NCBI GenBank assembly: GCA_963721365.1
Contig: CAVRJE010000023.1
Location: 248,001-312,000 of the forward strand
Length of the DNA: 64,000 nt
Direction of reading: 5' to 3'
Origin: CAIQPS01 sp963721365
GTDB taxonomy: Bacteria > Actinomycetota > Thermoleophilia > RBG-16-64-13
Position numbers and translations under genes: made by a program. A model generated the notes under the pieces. It saw only the letters and a program-made list of their open reading frames with translations, ran no database searches and had not been told where the DNA came from. Positions 36,869 to 46,866 of this stretch are shown here, piece by piece. Position 1 is the first letter of the stretch; the number at the start of each line of letters is the position of its first letter.

Positions 36869-38915
36869 CTAGGAGGCCTGGTCCTTCCCTACCAGCCGCA
36901 GCGCGGTCGCGACCATGTTAGCGGCGGTGATGCCGAATTCACGATACAGCACCTTGGCCGGCGCCGAAGCTCCGAAGTGGTCGATGCCGATAGCGGCTCC
37001 CGCGGGGCCCACGTACCGGTCCCACCCGAAGGTGGAGGCGGCCTCTATGGACACCCGGGTCTTGACCTCGGGCGGCAGCACGCTCTCCCTGTATGAGGCT
37101 TCCTGGCGTTCGAACAGTTCCCAACTGGGCAGGGCGACCACCCTGGCCGCCACTCCCGCCGCCGGCGAGCGTGTCCGCTGCCGCGACAGCTATCTCGACC
37201 TCGGACCCTGTGGCGAGGAGGATTACATCCGGCCGTCCGTTCGCAGCCTCCTTGAGGACGTAGCCCCCGCGGAGGAGGGAATCGGCCCCCGCGAGCTGGG
37301 TCCGGTCGAACACGGTAAGGTTCTGCCGCGTGAGCACCAGCGCCGTCGGCCCGTCCCGTCTTTCCAGGGCGGCGCGCCAGGCCATGACCGTCTCGTTGGC
37401 ATCGCTGGGCCTGATGGTCACCAGTCCCGGCATCGCTCGAAGCGAGGCAAGGTGCTCTATCGGCTGGTGGGTGGGGCCGTCCTCCCCCAACCCGATGCTG
37501 TCGTGCGTGTACACATAGACAGCGGGGAAATGGGAGAGCGCAGCGAGCCGGATGGCAGGGCGCATGTAGTCGGAGAAGATCAAGAACGTGCCGCCGTAGA
37601 CGAACAACCCGCCGTGAGCGGCAAGGCCGTTCAGGATGCCCCCCATCGCATGCTCGCGCACTCCGAAGCGCAGGTTGCGACCGCCGGGACACCCGGGCTC
37701 GAAGTCGGCTAGACCGGAGAGATAGGTGTTGTTCGACGGGGCAAGGTCGGCCGAACCGCCGATCAGGGTGGGCAGCAGGGGGGCCAGGGCGTTGAGGACT
37801 TTGCCCGAGGCAGACCGGGTGGCGAGGCTCTCGCCCGCGGCGAACACCGGCAACTTGTCCTCCCACCCCTCCGGCAGCCTTCCCGCCATGGCGCTCTTCC
37901 ACTGCTCGGCCGGCGCGGGGAACTCCCGCTCGTAGCGGGCGAACGTCTCGTCCCAGCGGGCTCGGAGCGCCCCTCCGGCGGCGGCGACGGCGGAGTACTG
38001 CTCCCGCACCCGCTCGGGGACGGCGAAGAACAGGTCGCCAGGCCAACCAAGAGCTTCTTTTGTGAGTCTGACCTCGTCGGTGCCAAGAGGCGCCCCGTGC
38101 GCTTCGGCCGTACCCGCCTTGTTAGGGCTGCAGCAGCCGATGATGGTGCGCACCATCACCAGGGACGGCTTGGCCGGCTCGGCGCGGGCGAGCGAGATCG
38201 CGGCATCGATCGCCTTCAAATCGTTCCCGTCGTCCACCTTGATGACCTGCCAGCCGTACGCTTCGAAGCGCGCCCCGACGTCCTCGGTGAAGGCCAACTG
38301 CGTGGATCCCTCGATGGAGATGCGGTTATCGTCGTAGAGATACACCAGCTTGCCGAGGCCGAGGTGCCCGGCGAGGGAGGCGGCCTCCGAGGCCACCCCC
38401 TCCATGAGGTCGCCGTCGCTGACGATGGCGTAGGTGTAGTGGTCGACCAGGTCGAAGCCGGGCCTATTGAAGGTCGCGGCAAGGAACGCTTCGGCTATGG
38501 CCATGCCGACGCCGTTCGAGAAGCCGGCGCCCAAAGGCCCGGTGGTCGTCTCCACCCCCGGGGTGAGCCCATGTTCGGGATGCCCGGGCGTGCGGCTACC
38601 CCATTGCCGGAAGGCCTCGAGCTCGTCGATGGTTAGGCCGTAGCCGGCGAGATGGAGCAGGGCATAGAGCAGCATGGAGCCGTGGCCGGCGCTGAGGATG
38701 AATCGGTCGCGGTCCGGCCACCCGGGGTGCGCCGCATCGAACTTGAGATGCCGGGTCCAGAGCACGTGGGCCATCGGAGCAGCCCCCAAAGGCATCCCGG
38801 GATGGCCGGAGTTGGCCTTCTGAACGCCGTCGATGGCGAGGGTGCGGATGGTCGCGACGGCCAGGTCGTCGAGATCCCACTTGCCGGCCGCATCCGCGGG
38901 GAATGCGTCAGCCAT
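36869..38915 (-). CDS. tkt: Transketolase
   Basis: About 681 residues with one break near 37150. The TPP domain has GHPGMPLGAAPMAHVLWTRH, VSDGDLMEGVASEAASLAGH and LYDDNRISIEGST. The pyrimidine-binding domain has LRFGVREHAMGGILNGLAAH and DSIGLGEDGPTHQPIEHLAS. The C-terminus has FGWDRYVGPAGAAIGIDHFG. It moves two-carbon units in the pentose-phosphate or Calvin routes. The ATG at 38915 overlaps the HAD gene stop by 8 bases. Confidence 0.95.
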
Positions 38916-39618
38916 TTCGAACACCTCCTGGATGGGGGTCAGGGCTCAATAGAATCGGCCAGCCTTCTCGCTCCGCCTCTGAGCGAAGGCGCGGACGCGG
39001 GTTGACGGCCACGGGATGTCCCACCAAGCGAAGCAGTTCGAGGTCGGTATCGTGGTCGGCGTACGCCCAACAGTCGGCCGGATCGGCGCCGTGTTCGGTA
39101 ATGAAGCGCTCTGCGATCCGGGCCTTCTCGCCGGCATACGGGATGGGGCCCTTAAGCCGGCCGGTGTACCGTCGGTCCACGACCTCGCAACCCGCGCCCG
39201 CGTATTCGGTGACGCCCAGGCGGCGGCACAGCGCCTCTACGAGCGGGTGAAGCGCAGCGGACACCACGGCGACCACATCCCCGGCGGCCTGATGCTCGGC
39301 CAGCGCGGCGGATGCGGCAGGGTGCAGGCGGGGGACCATGACCTCCTCGGCGAAGCGGCTCATGAGACCCTGCACGTCCTTCTCGGGCAGGCCCTTGAAG
39401 ACCTCGGCGCCTTTTGCCCGCGACGCCTCGTTTACCTTGACCAACCCGGCCTTATAAGCGAGGAACCACAGAGCCGTCCCCACCACGAAAGACCGGCTGA
39501 CGATGCGGGCGCTACGCAGGAACCTCACCAGCAGGACCTGGGTCTGGCCCACCACGAGAGTGCCGTCGAGATCGAAGATCGCCACCGCCGGCGGTCTCTG
39601 CCCGCGAGTGTCACTCAT
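38908..39618 (-). CDS. HAD-IB family phosphatase (SerB-like)
   Basis: 236 residues, intact, from the ATG at 39618 that overlaps the rluD stop. HAD motifs are AVAIFDLDGTLVVGQTQVLL (nucleophile DxD), VVSAALHPLVEALCRRLG (motif II Ser), IPYAGEKARIAERFITEHG (Lys) and YADHDTDLELLRLVGHPVAV (motif IV). The HAD-IB cap group includes phosphoserine phosphatase and actinobacterial lipid-phosphate enzymes; I cannot choose between them. Confidence 0.87.
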   Translation of the reverse strand: MSDTRGQRPPAVAIFDLDGTLVVGQTQVLLVRFLRSARIVSRSFVVGTALWFLAYKAGLVKVNEASRAKGAEVFKGLPEKDVQGLMSRFAEEVMVPRLHPAASAALAEHQAAGDVVAVVSAALHPLVEALCRRLGVTEYAGAGCEVVDRRYTGRLKGPIPYAGEKARIAERFITEHGADPADCWAYADHDTDLELLRLVGHPVAVNPRPRLRSEAEREGWPILLSPDPHPGGVRNG

Positions 39619-40555
39619 CTCCCCGCCCGCTTCCCGCTCTGAGGCGGCGCAGCACCGCTTCGAGATCGTCCGGAAGCGGGGCGTCGAAATGGAGGTCTTC
39701 CCCGCTGAACGGATGGAGAAACGCCAGCCGGTGACTGTGCAGGAACTGCCTGCCAAGGCCCAGGGGATTGCGCCGCGCATAGAGAGGGTCGCCGGCCACC
39801 GGGTGGCCGATGGCGGAGAAATGAACGCGGATCTGGTGGGTCCGTCCGGTTTCCAGCCGGGCTTCCACGAGGGTCAGTTCGCCCAGGCGCTCGAGGACCG
39901 TGAAATGAGTGGTGGCCTCGCGCGCGGCCAGACCGCCGACGGTCATGGAGGTGCGCCGCACAGGATCCCGCCCGACCGGCGCCTCTATCGTCCCGCTGTC
40001 CGCCGTGAAGCCGCCTTGCACCAGCGCCAGATAGCGCCGGTCGATCGCCCGCCGCCGCATCATGGCCACCAGCCGCCGGTGTGCCTCCGTCGACTTAGCC
40101 ACCACGAGCAACCCGCTCGTGTCTTTGTCGAGGCGGTGCACCACTCCAGGGCGGAAGTCCTCACCGCCGGCCAGTCCATGGCCGGACAGCGCCTGCACCA
40201 GCGTCCCCGAAGCGTGACCACGGGAGGGATGAACGGTCATCCCCGCCGGCTTGTCCACCACCAGCAGCCACTCGTCCTCGTATACCACGGGCACCGCCGC
40301 CTGGCTCCCGATATGCGGCCGCGATTCGCCAGGCAGTAGGACCGTCACCGTCTCTCCCGCCCCCACAAGCCGGCTCTTGGCGGCAGGCGCTCCCTCGACC
40401 TGCACCGCTCCCGAGGCTATCAGCGCCGCAGCCTGAGACCTGCTGCCTACCTCGGGAAGCCTGCCCAGGACGACGTCCAGCCGCGTGCCTGAGTCTTCTT
40501 CACCGACGACGAGATCGAACTGAGTCGGGCCGGCGCTGCTCGTCCCGCTTCCCAC
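39611..40555 (-). CDS. rluD: 23S rRNA pseudouridine synthase, RluD family
   Basis: 314 residues, intact, starting at a GTG (40555) that shares its first base with the lspA TAG stop. An N-terminal S4 domain (GTRLDVVLGRLPEVGSRSQA) is followed by the catalytic domain DEWLLVVDKPAGMTVHPSRG and the active-site Asp in HRLDKDTSGLLVVAKST. GRTHQIRVHFSAIGHPVAGD closes the fold. It isomerises uridines in helix 69 of 23S rRNA. Linkage to lspA is common in bacteria. Confidence 0.93.
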   Translation of the reverse strand: MGSGTSSAGPTQFDLVVGEEDSGTRLDVVLGRLPEVGSRSQAAALIASGAVQVEGAPAAKSRLVGAGETVTVLLPGESRPHIGSQAAVPVVYEDEWLLVVDKPAGMTVHPSRGHASGTLVQALSGHGLAGGEDFRPGVVHRLDKDTSGLLVVAKSTEAHRRLVAMMRRRAIDRRYLALVQGGFTADSGTIEAPVGRDPVRRTSMTVGGLAAREATTHFTVLERLGELTLVEARLETGRTHQIRVHFSAIGHPVAGDPLYARRNPLGLGRQFLHSHRLAFLHPFSGEDLHFDAPLPDDLEAVLRRLRAGSGRGDE

Positions 40556-41106
40556 TAGCGAGAGGCGGGAGCCTTGTTTCCGGCCCTGAGGACGCGGATC
40601 GCCTCGACGATCAGCCCCAGAAACACGATGGCGATACCGACGACGATAAACACGTCGGGCAGGTTGAAATTGGGCCAGTAGGGGAACTTGATGAAATCGG
40701 TGACGTGTCCGTCGCCAGTCAGCCGCTGGATGATGTTCCCCAGACTGCCGCCGACGATCAGCCCGCCGGCTATCCCAGCCAGCACCGGACGGCGCTCCAT
40801 GTGGACGTAGACCAGCACCACGGCGATCGCCACGGCATTGGCCGGAAGAATCACGGCCAACCGGCCGTTGAGCAGTCCGAAGGCTACGCCGCTGTTCACG
40901 CTGCGCTGCAGCGAGAGGAAGGGCAGGACTTGGCGCACCTCGCCGAGTACCAAGCGCTGCTCGGCCAGATACGTCGTCCACAGTGCCAAAGCGGTACAGA
41001 TGGCGGCCACCACCACGAGCAAAGACCACTTGATGATCGTGCGCCGCCTGTCAGACGTCGAGGGAGCCGAGGCTTTGTCGGGAATCGCCGGCTTCGCGGG
41101 CTTCAT
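40555..41106 (-). CDS. lspA: Lipoprotein signal peptidase II
   Basis: 183 residues, intact, with four membrane helices. The conserved NSGVAFGLLNG motif, GGSLGNIIQRLTGDGHVTDF and NFNLPDVFIVVGIAIVFLG carry the two catalytic Asp residues. It cleaves signal peptides of prolipoproteins, such as the BsuPI protein here. A charged cytosolic tail of about 22 residues precedes the first helix. The ATG overlaps the TraR/DksA gene stop. Confidence 0.94.
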   Translation of the reverse strand: MKPAKPAIPDKASAPSTSDRRRTIIKWSLLVVVAAICTALALWTTYLAEQRLVLGEVRQVLPFLSLQRSVNSGVAFGLLNGRLAVILPANAVAIAVVLVYVHMERRPVLAGIAGGLIVGGSLGNIIQRLTGDGHVTDFIKFPYWPNFNLPDVFIVVGIAIVFLGLIVEAIRVLRAGNKAPASR

Positions 41107-41462
41107 CTGCCCCGTTCTTCCCGGCGCTTACATTCGATGCACAGCGTCGCGAACGGAGCCACCTTGAGCCTCTCTTCGCTTATGGGGCTGCCGCACTTGT
41201 CGCAGGAACCGTAGGTGCCTGTCTCCAACTTCTGCAGCGCCCGGTCGATCTGAGATATGGCGGCTCGAGCGTTCTCCTCGAGCGTGAGGTCGATCTCCCG
41301 GTCGAGCGTCACGGCAGCAGTCTCGGCCATGTGCTGATCGTAGGGGCTCTCCTCGGAGGAATCCTCCAACGACTCGGAGAGGTCGGCGTCGAGGTCGGCT
41401 ATCTCCCGGCCGAGGCGCTCGCGCTCGGCCATGAGAGCTTTCTTCAGGGCTTCATCATCCAT
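41103..41462 (-). CDS. TraR/DksA-family zinc-finger protein
   Basis: 119 residues, intact. A coiled-coil hairpin (KKALMAERERLGREIADLDA and RAAISQIDRALQKLETGTYG) is followed by a C4 zinc finger, SCDKCGSPISEERL and CIECKRREE. Family members bind the secondary channel of RNA polymerase. This short type often sits next to lspA. The coiled-coil tip has mixed acidic residues, but DksA activity is not proven. Confidence 0.88.
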   Translation of the reverse strand: MDDEALKKALMAERERLGREIADLDADLSESLEDSSEESPYDQHMAETAAVTLDREIDLTLEENARAAISQIDRALQKLETGTYGSCDKCGSPISEERLKVAPFATLCIECKRREERGR

Positions 41463-41838
41463 CGGCTCTTCTCATCGGACTTGCTCCGCGGAGCAGTGTG
41501 TTCAACTTATAGCGCAACTCGTCTTCCATCATGCCGGAGAAGGCTACCACCTTGTCGCGCCCAGCGTGGCCTGATTCCACCCTAACGTCGTCGATACGCA
41601 ACTCCAACCAGCCGGCCAGCGCCTGGATAAGCCGGGCGTTCGCTTTCCCGCCCTCGGGCGGTGCGTTCACCGCCACCTTCAACCGGTCGCCGTAGACCCC
41701 TCGCACCTCGGTGCGCGCCGCCGACGGTATCACCCGGAATCCCACCAGCAGGGCCCCGCCCCGCGGATGTATCGCCGGGGCCGCGGCGCCTACGCCCCCT
41801 TCATCACCACTCGAAGTCACGCGCCTTGCTTTTCCCAT
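41455..41838 (-). CDS. yggU: DUF167 (YggU) family protein
   Basis: Up to 127 residues; a GTG at 41820 and an ATG at 41838 are both possible starts, and either overlaps the divIVA end. The domain is clear: FRVIPSAARTEVRGVYGDRL, KVAVNAPPEGGKANARLIQA and ELRIDDVRVESGHAGRDKVV. The function of the fold is unknown. It overlaps the TraR/DksA start by 8 bases, so translation is coupled. Confidence 0.85.
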   Translation of the reverse strand: MGKARRVTSSGDEGGVGAAAPAIHPRGGALLVGFRVIPSAARTEVRGVYGDRLKVAVNAPPEGGKANARLIQALAGWLELRIDDVRVESGHAGRDKVVAFSGMMEDELRYKLNTLLRGASPMRRADG

Positions 41839-42779
41839 CCTTGTCGCCACCGGGGAAGGCTTCATCCGTGTCCTCCGGCTTCCCGTTGAAGAAGAAGCCG
41901 CTCAAGGGATCCTCCTCCCTTGGCGCTATCGCGGGTCCGCCCCCGTCAGACATCCTGTCCGCTTCCGCCTTGTCGAACTCCGAGAATACGGAGGCCTGCT
42001 CCACAGTCTCGGTGTCCCCGCTCCCCACCGGCCCTGGTTCTGTCGCCCAGACGCCGGCCCCCCCGGGCTCCATCGCCGCCAACTCCTCGACGGCATTGGC
42101 GGGCTCAGCAATCGCCGGCGGTTCGGGCGCCACAGGACCCGCGAGACCGACCGCAGGCCGCCGCTAGGATGTCGGCGGCAGTCTCTGGGACGGCCGGGGA
42201 TTCGGGTTGAAGGGCTGCCTGAGCGACCGGCGGGTACTCAGGGACCTCGTCGACGGCGGCCGGGACTACGAACGGGGTTTCCTCGCCGGCGGGCGCGGCA
42301 GGTTCCACCACCACAGGCTGGGCCGCAGCCATGTTTATCGGGGCCTCGTCGAGCAGCCTCAGGTGGCCTTCGAGCAGCGAGCGGAACTTGAATTGGAAGT
42401 CCTCTTCCAGATGCTTGAGCTGGACGAGGGCCTGTTGCACCCGCTGGATCTCGGCATACGAGTCGCTGACGATGCCGCGCGCCTTGAGCTCGGCGTCCCG
42501 CAGGATCAACTCGCTCTCCTTGTGGGCGTTGGCTGTGGTCTCGTCGGCCTGGAACTGGGCGTTCACCAGCGTCTTCTCGAGCGCATCTCTCAATTGCGCA
42601 TGCCCGGCGACTTGTTCCTCGAGCCGGCGGATGCGGTCCTGCAGTTCGACATTCTCCTGGAGGAGCCGTTCGACGTCGTCGGCGACTTCGTCGAGGAAGA
42701 GATCGACTTCCTCGTCCGAGTACCCACGCATCGAGTGCTTGAACTCTTTCCGCCGGATGTCGAGAGGCGTCACTTTCAC
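41804..42779 (-). CDS. divIVA: DivIVA/Wag31-type cell-pole protein, one frame break
   Basis: About 324 residues with a break near 42150. The start MKVTPLDIRRKEFKHSMRGY, SDEEVDLFLDEVADDVERLL is the DivIVA lipid-binding domain with its second-position pattern. A coiled coil (RIRRLEEQVAGHAQLRDALE onwards) follows, and then a long Pro/Ala/Glu-rich tail. DivIVA gathers at curved membranes and guides polar growth in actinobacteria. Its place after the sepF/proC stretch matches actinobacterial dcw ends. Confidence 0.92.
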
Positions 42780-42841
42780 TTCGCTCTCCCTTCGCAGAGG
42801 GCGCTTCGCCCCCGGGCCGCTACTCTTCTAACCGTCGCACA

Positions 42842-43492
42842 CTATTCAATCACGCCGGGGCGGGCTGCGTCTCGCCGTGCGCGCACTTTGACGGCGGATT
42901 GCTGGACGGCGCGGAGGAAAGCGCCTCGGACTCCGGCATCCTCCAGGGCGGCGAGAGCGACGATCGTCGTGCCGCCCGGGGACGCGACCTGGTCCTTGAG
43001 GTCGGCGGGAGACCCGGGATGGTCCCGAAGAAGCAACGCGGTAGCGAGCGCGGTCTGATACGCGAACGAGCGGGCGGTATCCCGCGGCAGGCCCTCACCC
43101 ACCGCGCCTTCTTCCAGCCCCTCCAACGCCGTGCACATGAAACCCGCGCCGCCGAGACTGACTGCGGCGACGGCGTCCAGAGCCTCCTCGCTCACTATTT
43201 CTACGGCGCCGATCCAGGCCAGGGATGCCCTGACCTGCTCGATCACCTCGGCGTCGGTCCCAGGCTCCGGCGCCAGTGCCACCACACCTTCGCCGGGCTC
43301 GGTGCCTGAAGGGATGACCGCCCGAAAGAGAGCCGGCCCGGACCCCACCAGAGAACGCATGAACTCCAGGGGGACGACCAGGCAGGTGGAGACGACGGCT
43401 GTTCCGGGGCTCGTGCCGCCGCAAAGCGAGGAGAGCGCCGCTCGGGCCTCGTCAGCGGGGAGGGTGAGCATAATCACGTCCGCGCTCTTCAC
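42842..43492 (-). CDS. proC: ProC-like pyrroline-5-carboxylate reductase lacking its N-terminal motif
   Basis: About 216 residues remain, where the family has about 265-280. Present are the second half of the Rossmann domain (VVKSADVIMLTLPADEARAA) and the dimer domain with AVSLGGAGFMCTALEGLEEG and DQVASPGGTTIVALAALEDA. The expected GxGxMG start and about 60 residues are missing. The frame upstream runs into the end of sepF without a GxGxxG motif, and the first usable start is a GTG at 43492. Either a real deletion or an assembly loss between sepF and proC explains this. It may be inactive. Confidence 0.72.
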   Translation of the reverse strand: MKSADVIMLTLPADEARAALSSLCGGTSPGTAVVSTCLVVPLEFMRSLVGSGPALFRAVIPSGTEPGEGVVALAPEPGTDAEVIEQVRASLAWIGAVEIVSEEALDAVAAVSLGGAGFMCTALEGLEEGAVGEGLPRDTARSFAYQTALATALLLRDHPGSPADLKDQVASPGGTTIVALAALEDAGVRGAFLRAVQQSAVKVRARRDAARPGVIE

Positions 43493-43529
43493 GACGCCGA
43501 TCGTCGTGCCCCCCGGTAGCCCCCGGGCG

Positions 43530-44091
43530 TCAGTACTGATTGAAGAAGCCCTTCTCGAGCAGCCGCTGCCGCTCCTCCGCCGAGACCTCGACGTTCTTGG
43601 GCGTGAGAAGGAACACCTTGTCGGCCACCCGCTGCATGCCCCCGTCGAGGGCATAGGTAAGCCCGCTGGCGAAGTCGATAAGCCGCTTGGAGAGGTCGGT
43701 CTCGCTCTGCTGCAGGTTCAGGATCACCGGGACATCGCCCTTGAACTTGTCGGCGATGATCTGGGCATCGTTGAAGTTCTTGGGCACCACCAGATGAACC
43801 CGGACGGGAGCCTGATCGGGCGTGTTGGGAACGGGACGCACCGGCGATGTGCGCGAGGGCGACGAGCTGGGCCGCGACTGCGAGGACCGATAGTCGTCCT
43901 CGGAGTAGATGTCGTCGAAGTCCGAGGACGAACGGCGTTTCTGAAGTGGACTCTATCCGCCGCACGGTCGCCCGTTGCCGGTACGTCGATTCCACGTCGG
44001 GCTGCTGTACCGGCGGCTCGTCTTCGTAGTAGTCGTCATCCTCGTCGGCGAGCCCGAAGTATACTAGCGTCTTGTGCCACATGCCGGCCAT
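43530..44091 (-). CDS. sepF: SepF, FtsZ anchor protein (one frame break)
   Basis: About 186 residues, broken near 43930. It starts MAGMWHKTLVYFGLADEDDD with an amphipathic membrane helix and an acidic linker. The C-terminal SepF domain has HLVVPKNFNDAQIIADKFKG, VPVILNLQQSETDLSKRLID and FASGLTYALDGGMQRVADKV. It bundles FtsZ filaments at the membrane, in place of FtsA, which is absent here as in other actinobacteria. Confidence 0.92.
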
Positions 44092-44101
44092 GCCATCCTC
44101 C

Positions 44102-44789
44102 TTACGCGTCGGAGAGAAGCGCGCTGCCTATCCGCACTATTGTCGCGCCTTCCTCTACAGCCACTTCGTAGTCGTTGCTCATCCCCATCGAAAGCTCGGT
44201 GAGCTCGTACCGGCTGGTAAAGGCGACAGCCAAACGGTCGCGGAGCTCGCGTAACTCTCTGAAGAAGAGGCGGGTGGACTCCGGGTCCGGCGTTAGCGGA
44301 GCCATCGTCATCAAGCCTGCAAACCTGACCCGCCGATGGGCAGCCGCCCGCTCCAGAAAGGTCTCCGCGGCCGCCGGGAGGATACCATATTTGGTCTCTT
44401 CCCCGCTCACGTTGACCTCCAGGAGCACCTGCACCTCTGTCGTCGCTCTCTTATTCAACTCCTCCACAAGCGAGATGGAATCCACAGAGTGGATCAAGGA
44501 GACGCAGGGCAGCACCTGACGCACCTTGCGGGTCTGCAGATGCCCGATGAAATGGAACTCGAGCTGAGTCTTTCCATCGGGTCCACTTCTCCTCCAACCC
44601 TTCTGCCCTGTTCTCCCCGACGAGGCAGATTCCTGCCTGCACGAGCATGCCCATCTGGTCTACGTCGAGATACTTGGAAGCGAAGAGCAGGCGCGGGGAG
44701 GCCTCACGTCCCGCTCGAGAACAGGCGGCCTCGATCCGCCGCTCGACGCCGGCGAGGTTCGTCCGCAACCGTTCGACGTCGGCGCTCAC
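44102..44789 (-). CDS. yggS: YggS/PLPBP pyridoxal-phosphate homeostasis protein
   Basis: About 228 residues with a break near 44575. The GTG at 44789 overlaps the pgeF stop. The N-terminal VSADVERLRTNLAGVERRIE, PLP-binding lysine in LLFASKYLDVDQM, and GICLVGENRAEGLEEKW are in place, and the C-terminus has LMTMAPLTPDPESTRLFFRE, ELSMGMSNDYEVAVEEGATI. It binds PLP and keeps B6 and amino acid pools balanced. Position next to sepF is standard. Confidence 0.92.
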
Positions 44790-45518
44790 GCTGCGGCGGC
44801 CCACGCCACGCAGCCGTGGCGGCCAGTGACAGGGCCTTCCACGCGGTATGAGTAGAAGAGATCGTTGTTGCAGACGGTGCAGAGCCGGGGATTGAGCACT
44901 CCGCCTCGCGGCACTCCGACTTCGCCCAAGGCCCTGACCGCAGCCTCCCACAGGTCGACCCGGGGAGAGCCGCCGGTCTCACTGGGCGGCAGGACCACCT
45001 CGGGCCCAAAGCGCAGGGCAAAGGCATCCGCCACTTGTTGGCCTACCGTGAAACAGCAGGGGCCGATACTCGGGCCTATGACGGCCGCCGCCCGGCGGCC
45101 CGGTCATCGCCATGCCCGCCTGCTGCACGATCCCTCCCAGGATGCCCCGCCATCCGCCGTGGGCCACCGCCATGTCGACGTCACCGTAGAGGACCAGCGG
45201 GACGCAATCGGCGAAGAGGAGGACGGCCGCGAGGTCCCGGTCGAGCAGAGGATTGAGGGTCAGCCCGTCGCAGGGCGTCCCCTCGGGCTCGCCGACATAT
45301 TCGGAAGCCCCCACCACCCGGAGCCCGTGCACCTGCATCGGGCTTACCAGCCGGCGCCCGGTTTCCCGCGCGATGCGGTCCCGGTTGGCCGCAACGACGG
45401 GCGGACTGTCGGGAGATCGCGGGTCGAGGTTGAGAGACGCGAACGGCCCGGTGCTGCCGCCGCCCATGCGTGTGGTGAAGAACGCCCGGAAGGGCCGCGG
45501 CAGGCCAGGCTCGATCAC
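44786..45518 (-). CDS. pgeF: Multicopper-oxidase/laccase-domain protein PgeF (YfiH)
   Basis: About 243 residues with a break near 45050-45070. Zinc-site motifs are SPMQVHGLRVVGASEYVGEP, LFADCVPLVLYGD and AVAHGGWRGILGGIV. GVLNPRLCTVCNNDLFYSYR supplies the C-terminal residues. In E. coli, YfiH removes mis-incorporated L-Ser/Gly from peptidoglycan precursors; others act on purine nucleosides. The chosen GTG at 45518 is the family start (VIEPGLPRPFRAFFTTRMGG). The 114 bases between it and ftsZ hold an unassigned short open frame. Confidence 0.88.
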
Positions 45519-45632
45519 CGGGATATCGACCGATCATGCGGACCGCGAAGCGGGGGCGAGCTTCGGGGTCGATCCTTTCCGCAAGCGCCGTACTCACGCG
45601 ACCGGCGACTTCCTCCGGCACCGCGGTGACCG

Positions 45633-46723
45633 TCAGTCCTTGTCTCGCAGGAAACGAGGTATCTCGAGCACCTCGTCGTCCATGTCGAACGAGTTGGTCT
45701 TCGGCGGGAGGCCGTCGGGCATCTTCGCCGCCGGCCGCTCGATGGACTTGTCGGCTTCCGCCTCAGCGTGTCGCTGCCGGTCGAAGCCGGTGGCGATGAC
45801 CGTCACCCGCATCTGCTCGCCGAGCGATTCGTCGATGACCGCGCCGAAGATGACGTTGGCCTCGATGTCGGCCGCCTTGGCGATGATCTCCGCCGCCTCG
45901 TTGACCTCGAAGAGGCCCATGTCGGGGCCACCGCTGATGTTGAGCAGGATGCCCGTTGCGCCCTCGATGGACGACTCGAGCAGCGGAGACGAGATCGCCA
46001 TCCGAGCCGCCTCGACCCCTCTGTTCTCGCCGCTCGCCACGCCGATGCCCATGAGCGCCGAACCGGCACTTCTCATGATGGTGCGCACGTCGGCGAAGTC
46101 GAGGTTGATCAGGCCGGGCACGGTGATGAGGTCGGTGATGCCCTGCACGCCCTGCCGCAGCACGTCGTCGGCGACTTTGAATGCTTCGATGATGGAGGTC
46201 CGCTTCTCGACCACCTGAAGCAGGCGGTCGTTGGGGATGATGATGAGAGTGTCGACCTTCTTGGCCAGCATCTCGATGCCGGCTTCGGCCTGGGAGGCGC
46301 GCTTGCGGCCTTCGAAGCTGAAGGGCTTGGTGACCACGCCGACGGTCAGCGCGCCCGAGTTCCTGGGCCACCTCGGCGATGACCGGAGCGCCCCCGGTGC
46401 CGGTGCCGCCGCCCTTGCCCGCGGTGACGAACACCATGTCGGCGCCCTTGAGGATCTCGCGGATCTCGTCCCTGCTCTCCTCGGCCGCCGCTCGGCCGAC
46501 CTCGGGATTCGCTCCGGCTCCTAGCCCCCGCGTGATCTTGCCGCCGATGTGCAGCTTGACGTCGGCGTCGCACATGAGCAGCGCCTGCGCGTCGGTGTTG
46601 ACCGCGATGAACTCGACTCCCTTGAGGCCGGCGTCGACCATCCGGTTGACGGCGTTGGTGCCGCCCCCGCCGACTCCGACGACCTTTGATCACTGCGAGA
46701 TAGCTGGATCCCGTGTCGCTCAT
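45633..46723 (-). CDS. ftsZ: Cell division GTPase FtsZ (frame-broken)
   Basis: About 363 residues with breaks near 46685 and 46368. GTP binding is shown by GVGGGGTNAVNRMVDAGLKG, the tubulin signature TAGKGGGTGTGGAPV, NTDAQAL and NLDFADVRTIM. The C-terminal peptide DEVLEIPRFLRDKD fits the SepF/FtsA/FtsW-binding tail. It polymerises into the Z-ring. A short spacer with a repeated TACTGTCGA element separates it from ftsQ. Confidence 0.96.
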
Positions 46724-46797
46724 AGTCCTCGAACCTCCAAGATCATCAAATCACAGGACTCCAACTTGAGCCTTGGTGCGAAGCCCTCTATCAGTAC

Positions 46798-46822
46798 TCG
46801 ACAGTATGTCTATTCGACAGTA
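46798..46822 (-). repeat. Direct repeat in ftsQ-ftsZ spacer
   Basis: TACTGTCGA occurs twice on the minus strand (46814-46822 and 46798-46806), 16 bp apart. The spacer 46724-46866 is 143 bases and AT-richer than its surroundings. It is the obvious place for an ftsZ promoter or operator, but no convincing -35/-10 pair is seen. Confidence 0.45.
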
Positions 46823-46866
46823 CGCGCCGGGGTCGCTCTTTCCTTCAAAAGGCCACGATATCACTT

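Noticed and set aside
45519..45632. Short minus-strand open frame between pgeF and ftsZ (VPEEVAGRVSTALAERIDPE and onward)
   Set aside because: About 35 codons with no known family. It may be an N-terminal extension of PgeF in another frame, but there is not enough evidence to call a gene.
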